A program made the position numbers and the translations under genes. DNA of 64,000 nucleotides from Telopea speciosissima (taxonomy: Eukaryota; Streptophyta; Magnoliopsida; Proteales; Proteaceae). Positions within the stretch are counted from its first letter, which is position 1. Each line of letters begins with the position of its first letter. Shown piece after piece: positions 57,574 through 64,000 of the stretch. The notes beneath the pieces were generated by a model. The model saw nothing but the letters and a program-made list of their open reading frames with translations, searched no databases and had not been told where the DNA came from. The stretch covers positions 52,445,464 through 52,509,463 of the forward strand of contig NC_057917.1 of assembly GCF_018873765.1 (NCBI RefSeq), read 5' to 3'.

Positions 57574-57791
57574 TTAACGTCTTCTTCCAGCCTCCATGCT
57601 GTCCAGCATTGGATTTGTTTCCCTTAAGCCAATTCCTGTCTCCCCATCAGATTGCATATAAACAGTCTCTATCTCAGATGGTCCTACTCCAAGACAGTTG
57701 GTAACACCAAGACAGTTGTTTCTGTTGGATGAGGATTCATCATTCTGAGCAGAATCAGCCAACATCTCAAAATATGCAAAAGGTCCCCATC
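57574..57791 (-). CDS. Last exon resembling lipid phosphate phosphatase C-terminus
   Basis: Minus-strand exon with acceptor GTGCAG at 57792-57798 and stop at 57574. It begins in phase 1 and reads WGPFAYFEMLADSAQNDESS, then NCLGV, SEIETVYMQSDGETG and NPMLDSMEAGRRR. The WGPxAYF block and the tail ending in MxAGRR are as I recall them from the cytosolic C-terminus of plant lipid phosphate phosphatases (PAP2-type, multi-membrane, dephosphorylating phosphatidate). The catalytic exons are not in reach of recognition: the expected motif-bearing exons were not found between 57.8 kb and the right edge. An exon candidate at about 58007-58080 (donor CAG|GTATC, compatible phase) lacks family residues. 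Either long introns or gene loss explains this. The neighbouring families support the call. Confidence 0.5.
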
Positions 57792-58084
57792 CTGCACGTC
57801 CGATAGAGCCATAAGAAATAAAATTTCATTAACTCCATTAAAAGAGTTGGACGAATATGCACTATTAACTTTAAACTTTCTCAGTTCAGTGGGAGGAAAG
57901 CAAGGAATGAGCTAGTTAGCAGGACACATAAAAAGACAAGACACCCTCCTCATGCTTTGTTCTGTTTTATAACATTTCAACTTGTAATCAGAAAATGATA
58001 AGATACCTGTCTCAACAACTGGACCAGAAGTGAAATAATACGCAGAGCAGTCTTTTGTGAAGGAATGATCCATGAACTCTATTG

Positions 58085-58445
58085 TTACATAAACAGTAAT
58101 TTGCACCCAACAGAGCATTTAGTTTGATCACAAGGACAAATGAACCCCCAACCAAGCAGATAAAACAGAAACATGATCCAATCATTCTCATATGGACAGG
58201 CAAGAAGAGTTTCTGGCATGACACATAAAAGCCAATGAAACTTTCTTTTTTAGCCTACCTCTATTATTAAATAAACAGTGATTTGCACCCAACAGAGCAT
58301 TTAGTTTGATCACAAGGACAAATGAACCCCCAACCAAGCAGATAAAACAGAAATGTGATCCAATCATTCTCATATGGACAAGCAAGAGGAGTTTCTGGCA
58401 TGATACATAAAAGCCAATGAAACTTGCTTTTTTAGCCTACCTCAA
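58085..58445. repeat. Two tandem copies of a 182-bp unit
   Basis: ttgcacccaacagagcattt...ccaatcattctcatatggac...aaagccaatgaaact recurs with a 182-bp offset and few mismatches. Open stretches over it on the minus strand are coincidental copies of each other. Probably intronic or intergenic. Confidence 0.9.
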
Positions 58446-58875
58446 GTCAAAGAACAGAAAAAAGACAGTGCCTCCAGACTCACTTAAGTTCCTAAAATAG
58501 AGTTCTCTCCTGAAATCCAAAGGTTTAATTGTTTAAACATGGCACCTCACAGAAGAAAAATTGGAAAGTCCTAATCATAAAAAAACAAGTGGCAATTGGC
58601 CCTAACCAGTGAACCTAGGACTGCTTAATCACTGGAGTAGCTATGGGGGGCCTTGGCAGTGCTTTACTCAACAAATCAGCTATATGATAAAAACCATGTT
58701 TTTTCACCTCGAAGAAGTCAATTTTCACTCTGAATTGATCGAAACCCAGCATGCATATTCTTCTCTGTTACTTCTTTATACTATATATATAATTTTCAGA
58801 GGAATTGTTTTACGGCTGAAGCATATCCAGACAAGAAGCCATGTAAGAAGTGCAATATAATATGTATTTATCACA

Positions 58876-59450
58876 TAGTTGCCAAGGCGCCAAGGTGAGC
58901 CAAGGCACTGGTTAGGAGCCAAGGCGAGGCCATATCGGTCCAGGCATGCATAAAACAAGGTTTAGTTTATGACCTTTTAGGTTACATTAGCACTTATTGT
59001 TTGCTAATATTCTGACCAAGTTATGTAAAAACTTACATGTGTTAATAGTAAATAAGATGAAAACTAAAGAGGAGACATCAAGCATTCACCAATCAATTAA
59101 TGATCATTCAACATTCATCAAAACAATGAACAAATGGTCAAAGAATGTATTCCTTTTAGCGCTTAGTTATATTTTTTTTTTCCAATATTAACCGTTTCCT
59201 TCCACTGTTTTTCCAATTTTAGCACCCTTAAAGATATAATAAGGTGCATCATCAAAGCATAAAACGATACATGAGACCAAGTAATAAAAAACCAAAAAAA
59301 CAAATGGCACCCTTCCAGGTGAAAATCTCACCAATGCCACCAAAGCAATGTCTAGACAACCTCAGGAGGGCCAAGTAGTAAAATAATAGGTGAGTACAGC
59401 TCTTGCCATTCTTAAGAGCTTTGGGGCCTAGGTGAGGCCTTGACAACTAT
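58876..59450. mobile_element. TIR element, ends tagttgccaaggc / gccttgacaacta
   Basis: The left end tagttgccaaggcgccaagg pairs imperfectly with the right end ctaggtgaggccttgacaac. There is no clear target duplication and no transposase. The same end motif with exact 8-bp duplication appears in the small element at 36704-36825, so both likely belong to one hAT-like family. Confidence 0.5.
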
Positions 59451-59630
59451 CGTTAACCATCAGCTCGACTGCTAAATACAATGAAAGTAAGCTAACTACT
59501 CTACCAGCAAGTTTAGTAAATAATAACAGTCTACATAAAGCTTTGGCCACAAGGAACTACAGTTTTCAAGAACCTTGTGTTACTGATTGAGCAAGTAATT
59601 CGGTTATAACATCATTGCCATGTATCTAGA

Positions 59631-59793
59631 AGATGGACTTTGGCACTACAGTAAGGTTGCTCCATTGCAACCTAGTGGTTGAGGGTTTGAGTCAGAAAAC
59701 AGCCCCTCCACAAAGTGGAGGTAAGGCTGTGTACATTATGACCCTCCCCAAACCCTGCAGTAGTGGGAGTCTCGTGCACTGGATATGCCCTTT
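59631..59793 (+). mobile_element. Au-like SINE
   Basis: Contains a pol III B box (gggtttgagtc), then aacagcccctccacaaagtg, gtaaggctgtgtacattatg, accctccccaaaccctgcag, tagtgggagtctcgtgcact and ggatatgccc, in the order of the angiosperm Au SINE family as I recall it. Flanked by about 20-bp imperfect direct repeats starting atcattgcca (59611 and 59794). Not coding. Confidence 0.75.
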
Positions 59794-60120
59794 ATCATTG
59801 CCACGTTTCTGGATAATGCAGTACAAGGCCAGTGTAGAAGGAAGAAGGCCCAGCCCAATCATGCCCCTATTTAGCCCCACGGTTCAAGTTAAAAAAAAGG
59901 CACATATGGCACATATTACAGTTCACCTTAAGGTCCATATTCGTCCCTTAATATGGCTTGCACATCTAGAAGTTGAATGAAGAGTGTGGGCCCCATGCGA
60001 TTTAAGTGGAGAGGACAATATCTAGAAGAATTGGTTGCTGGAATATTCCTTTGGTTGAAGATTTGATTAGAATTTTGAATTAGAAGATTTTATTATATTT
60101 TATTAAGTTGATTTCTTATA

Positions 60121-60525
60121 ATAGCCAAGTTAGTAAGTTTCTATTTCTTTGTTTTTGTTCTTTTATTTCAGCATTGTACTGCTGTAATGGAGGATGGGTT
60201 GGAATAAATTTATTATTAACTTATGCCTTTTAAGGGTTCTGTGTTGATTCAGAACTAGTCGCTGTGGTGATGCAGAAACAACCCTGTTGTGGTGAATTGA
60301 CGGGTTGGGTATGGTGATGAATTTATTCTCCCAGGCCAGGTGGTGAAGACTTGGTCATATGACTCATATCCTTTCTTGTTTCTTCTTTCATATGTTTAAA
60401 AATAAGTGTTAGAAATTTTGTTACCAATACTGACCATACCCAATTTGTTAGTAATAGCCAAGTTAGTAAGTTTCTATTACATTGTTTCTGTTTTTTTTAA
60501 GCATTGAACTGCTGTAATGGAGTAG
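60121..60525. repeat. Direct repeat pair, ~75 bp, 335 bp apart
   Basis: atagccaagttagtaagttt...agcattgtactgctgtaatgg at about 60121-60199 recurs at 60456-60525 with a few changes. Between them is unassigned DNA. The second copy adjoins the RTE fragment, so this may be the LINE's own repeated 5' context. Confidence 0.7.
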
Positions 60526-60532
60526 CAGAGAC

Positions 60533-60690
60533 ATTCAAGATGAGGTTCCTTGGTGTATGCTTTTTGTTGACGATATTGGCTTGGTGGATGAGACAAAAGC
60601 AGGGAATAACGCCAAGTTAGAGTTATGGAGATAAACCTTGGAATCAAAAGGTTTTAAGATAAGTAGAATGAAGACATAGTATCTGATGTG
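60533..60690 (+). pseudogene. Plant RTE LINE fragment, plus strand
   Basis: Reads DEVPWCMLFVDDIGLVDETK, then NNAKLELWR, a stop, and TLESKGFKISRMKT. This is the RT catalytic region (FxDD) of plant RTE-clade LINEs, the same segment as found on the opposite strand at 62050-62200. Very short fragment. Confidence 0.75.
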
Positions 60691-60916
60691 TTAGAAAAAG
60701 AGAGTGAAAATTTTTGTTATCAATACTGATTTGCCCCTATTCCGATCTTGTTGCAATTGATCTCCCACTGGTTCTTCCCTGGTTCAAGATCGATTCTGCA
60801 TTACTGGAAGATCCAAAACCAACCCCATACCCAGTTGGAACATCTCTTGTTATGGTGTTATTAGCCCCAAAGTTACAGTTGATATTTAGTACATGGGTTA
60901 GTGCATGTGATAGAGG

Positions 60917-61074
60917 GATTGAGCTCCTCTCCAGGGCGCCCAGGGGGCATCCAGCCGTTGGGCTATGCTGCACACATCCCTAGGCATGCGCCGAGATGTG
61001 TGCGGCACAGCCTAACCCTTCGATGCCCCCTGGGCATGCCCTGGGTGCTGAGCTCCCTGGAGAGGAGCCGGATC
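60917..61074. mobile_element. GC-rich fold-back element
   Basis: The left arm (gagctcctctccagggcgcc, cagggggcat, gctgcacacatc) pairs with the right arm (gatgtgtgcggcacagc, atgccccctgggc, ggagaggagc). It is the most GC-rich stretch of this part of the window. Direct flanking duplication not found. Confidence 0.6.
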
Positions 61075-61349
61075 TGTTATAGAAGACCAGGGAAGCATCT
61101 CATTGGTACAATTTCAATGAGTGGAGGAAGTAGCTAAAATTACAAAATATGCAATTTTGTATTTTATATGCAACTCCATTTAATTGCATTATGGTAATTT
61201 TACTAAAACTTTGAATCAGAGTTTGAGCAACTTTCCTTGCGTACTTTGGACTAAAAGTTGACCATTGAGATGTATGTGGGGTCCTCTATCACATGGACTA
61301 ACCCATGTAATGCTCTCTCTCTCAAAGCCAACAAATTAATAATGGACAC

Positions 61350-62340
61350 AACGACTACAACTACAGCTCAGTCTTAAACAAACTAACTGGGGTCGGCTAC
61401 ATGGATCCTTGCCCTCCAATCAGCTCTATTCGACGTCATACTTGAAACAAGACCTAGACTATGCATGACTTTCCTTACGACTTTCCTATAGTCATTTTAG
61501 GCCTGCCCCTAGCTCTTTTAGTACCTTCAATCTGAATCAAGTCATTCCTCCGAACTGGAGCATTCGAAGGCCTCCGTTGAACATGGCCATACTACCTCAG
61601 AGTCTCAGACAACTTTCTCAAAGCTTATCTTGAATCAAAGCTACTCCCAAATCAACTCAAATGAGATCATTCCTTATTTTATCCTTCCTGGTTTTGCCAC
61701 TCATCCATCTCAACATCCTCATCTCCGCTACAATTAGCTTACCCATATGATGCTTCTTAACTGTCCAACACTTTGCGCCATACATTGTAGCTAATCTTAT
61801 TATGACTGTCCTGTAACATTTTCCTTTAAGCTTTAAAGGAATCCGTCAATCACATGACACTCCAGATGCACCTCTCCACTTCATCCATCCTACTTTAATT
61901 CTTTGTGAGACATCATCTTCTATACCACCTTCCTTACTGATGATTGATCCTAGGTACATAAAATGATCACTTTGCATAATCCCCATTTCATCAACTTTCA
62001 CCCCTTCATTATCCGTCCTAGAGTTACTAAAGTTACACACCATGTACTCCGTTTTTGTTCCACTTATCTTAAAACCTTTTAATTCCAAGGTTGATCCTCA
62101 TAACTCCAATTTGACTTTAATTCCAACATTCGTCCCATCCACCAAAACAATGTCATCAACAAGCATGCACCAACGGACTTCATCTTGGATGTCTCTGGTT
62201 AACTCATCCATGATAATCACAAACAAATAAGGGCTTAAAGCAGATCCTTGATGTAACCCAACTGTAATTGGGAATTCACTACCTTGACCCTCCACGGTTC
62301 TTACACTAGTCACCACACCATCATACATATTTTCAATCAT
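61350..62340 (-). pseudogene. Plant RTE LINE fragment, minus strand
   Basis: 62098-62415 contains MYDGVVTSVRTVEGQGSEFP, GLHQGSALSPYLF and CMLVDDIVLVDGTN (catalytic region, with Leu-Val replacing the usual Phe-Ala before DD). 61846-62088 continues with LKGFKISGTKTEYM, FMYLGSIISKEGGIEDDV and RIKVGWMKWRGASGV. The remainder to 61350 is in broken frames with KKHHMGKLIVAEMRMLRWM. RTE clade, 3' half only, inactive. The right part is cut by the hAT element that follows. Confidence 0.85.
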
Positions 62341-62344
62341 GGTA

Positions 62345-64000
62345 TAAAATCTCATAAATATCGGCGATATATCGCCATATTTCGTGAATCTCGATATGTC
62401 CGAGATACGAAACACTTCCTAAACATAAAAATACAATATCTCGTCGATATATCGTGGATCTCACGATATATCGCGAGATATTGTAAAAGTGACAAATAGT
62501 GTCACATTAAGAGCCTTATAATTCCATATTTTCGCAGCTCTTGGTCGATATTTCGACCGAGAGCCGCTGAAATTCAATTTTTCTCTCTTCTTCCTCCCTT
62601 CCAAGCCTCATCCAAGCATTGTTGAAGCTCCTGTCGCCGGAAGACGCTGAGGGTCATCTAAGCTCATCATCCAAGCCTATTTTCATTATTTAAGGTAAAT
62701 TCCATTTCTCTAAAACTATTTTTTTTTAAAAAATTTTGTACAAATGTTGTTGGATATTGATGATATTAATATATGTTAGACACCTGGAGGCCGATCTACT
62801 GACCCTCACGGTGTCTAAATTTTTTCCCATATGTATTTTTTTATTTTTTTCTGGTTTTAAAAATTCATTTTCCTACAACTAAAATAGGAAATAATTAGGG
62901 TAATATGACTTAGATGGTAATGAATTAAATATATGTTAGACACCAATGGCCGATCTACGGCTTCACAAAGGTCGATTTATTTTTCTGCTCTTAAATAATT
63001 CTTTTAATTTTCGAAAATTAAGAAAAATATATAAAAAATTAAAAAAACAGAAATAAATAAGGAAAAATATGAGTTTTAAGTTTAAAAATAATGAAAAAAT
63101 TTGAAAGTTATTTCTATATGTTTTGAGATGCATTACATGTATATTATGTTTACTAATTTTTGGTTTTGTTGTGTTAGGTCAATACTTATATTAACATTAT
63201 ATATAAAAATTGGTTTTAATTATGTGAAAAATATAAGGGTTAGGGGAAAAATATTAAATAACTATACAAGTGTATTAGTAATCTAAAAGTGTCAATTGAA
63301 GTGCATCTACATTAAGTTTTTTAATTATTTGTGTTACTTACATTGTCGTAAACAAGTATCATTATGGCGGATCGTGATAGACAACGTGCGAAGGGCAAGC
63401 AAAAGGTGGGGAAAGTAGTCAACAAAGGGGCGGAGGGAACAAAGAGAACGAGAGGAACAAGAGAGACCACCACAAAGATAGGGGTGACATTGCATGGTTA
63501 TATGGTACTCCCATTGATGGGGATAAGAGAAAATCTATATGTAACTATTGCCACATGCAATTTATGGGAGGTGGGTCCAAGAGACTTAAACAACATCGAT
63601 CGGAGGATCTAAAGATGTTGTAGGTTGTCATATGGTCCCTCGAAGTAGCTGGGGAGATTGGTGATAGTTTGAGGGGAAGAAAGAAGAGGAAGGCCGACAA
63701 GCAAAGGATAAGAGAACAACTTGAGGATACAAGTGAGGAGTTCGATGGGAGGAGGAAGACGATACAATGATGATGATGATGATTATGATGATGATGACTC
63801 CTCTCGATGATGATGACATTCTGCACGATGACATACAAAAAAGAGAGGAGGCTAGGGATTTAGGCGGATGCTTCAAGGAGCGAGTAAGTTTTCAAGATGA
63901 TCACAGAGACAAAGAGTAGGGGGTAGTGGAGGAGTCGGCGTTCTGGAGGTCCTAGAACTTTGAATCCTTTTAAAAGATCACAAAGTGTGAGGGCAACCCC
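62345..64000 (+). mobile_element. Ac/hAT-superfamily transposon, 5' part, cut by window edge
   Basis: The 5' region (62360-62490) has many copies of gatatatcg and atatcgcgagat, the subterminal repeats often seen in this group. After a ~900-bp leader, an N-terminal transposase region appears at 63364-63610, followed by a low-complexity acidic stretch and, near 63940-63990, a reading ending TLNPFKRSQSVRA-like wording, standard ahead of the hAT catalytic core. The core and 3' end lie outside the window. Left terminal repeat not defined. Confidence 0.7.
63364..63640 (+). pseudogene. hAT transposase N-terminus with BED zinc finger
   Basis: From 63486 in frame: DIAWLYGTPIDGDKRKSICN, then CHMQFMGGGSKRLKQH, the BED-type zinc finger (W...C-x2-C...H) that binds transposon ends. 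The only ATG (63364) opens a different frame, so either one indel or an intron separates it from the finger. The region after the finger (to 63770) stays Lys/Glu-rich, then hits a stop before the GAT repeat run at 63767-63812. Confidence 0.65.

Noticed and set aside
58012..58385. Two similar 65-70 aa minus-strand ORFs as paralogous small genes
   Set aside because: They are the same sequence duplicated by the 182-bp tandem repeat; no start context or family.
59252..59446. 64-aa hydrophobic ORF as a membrane protein
   Set aside because: It runs through the end of a TIR element and has no conserved content; no gene context.

Overview
This is a plant nuclear window, very probably a dicot or other broad-leaved angiosperm. 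It is AT-rich and sparsely genic. The host genes have introns and plant families, and the rest is dominated by Ty1-copia elements, LINEs, SINEs, hAT-type MITEs and an endogenous plant pararetrovirus. I cannot name the species from the sequence.

Host genes, all on the minus strand: (1) the first two coding exons of a BAT1/GABP-type amino-acid permease (2589-3209); (2) a small intact basic protein of 144 aa (10612-11046); (3) an intact two-exon PB1-domain protein of 663 aa (29844-31992); (4) an intact, intronless ribosomal protein L26 gene (38457-38912) with telo-box and site II promoter motifs; (5) a last exon resembling the C-terminus of lipid phosphate phosphatase (57574-57791). From memory, the permease, phosphatase and PB1 families are neighbours on Arabidopsis chromosome 2 (around At2g01170-At2g01190), so the host genes look like a conserved block stretched by insertions.

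Mobile DNA from left to right: a SINE and fold-back elements (1-4150); LINE RNase H and copia gag remnants (4306-5500); a copia pol fragment cut by a hAT MITE (5570-7470); LTR-like DNA and a degenerate relative of the 48-57 kb LTRs (7480-9598); a 5'-truncated LINE with a 14-bp target duplication (13685-15453); a LINE tail fragment beside a copia element with nearly identical short LTRs but broken coding (16307-21469); a hAT MITE with 17-bp inverted repeats (21610-22231); an unclassified A-tailed retroposon with an 18-bp target duplication (24067-25384); LINE fragments (28745-29235 and 32292-32475); three ~365-bp tandem repeats beside RPL26 (37096-38198).

From 40498 to 47461 lies one genome unit (about 6.9 kb) of an endogenous caulimovirid, minus strand. 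It is linearised inside the protease, so the domain order read from the right edge is protease remainder, RT, RNase H, an extra ORF, promoter and primer site, coat, movement protein, protease start. The two edges share a 19-bp near-identical sequence. It is followed by a full copia element with 1.76-kb LTRs (48295-57154).

The last 6 kb hold a tandem duplication, a fold-back element, an Au-like SINE, two plant RTE LINE fragments in opposite orientation and, at the right edge, the 5' part of an Ac/hAT transposon with a BED zinc finger that runs out of the window. No CRISPR arrays, rRNA or functional tRNA genes were seen.
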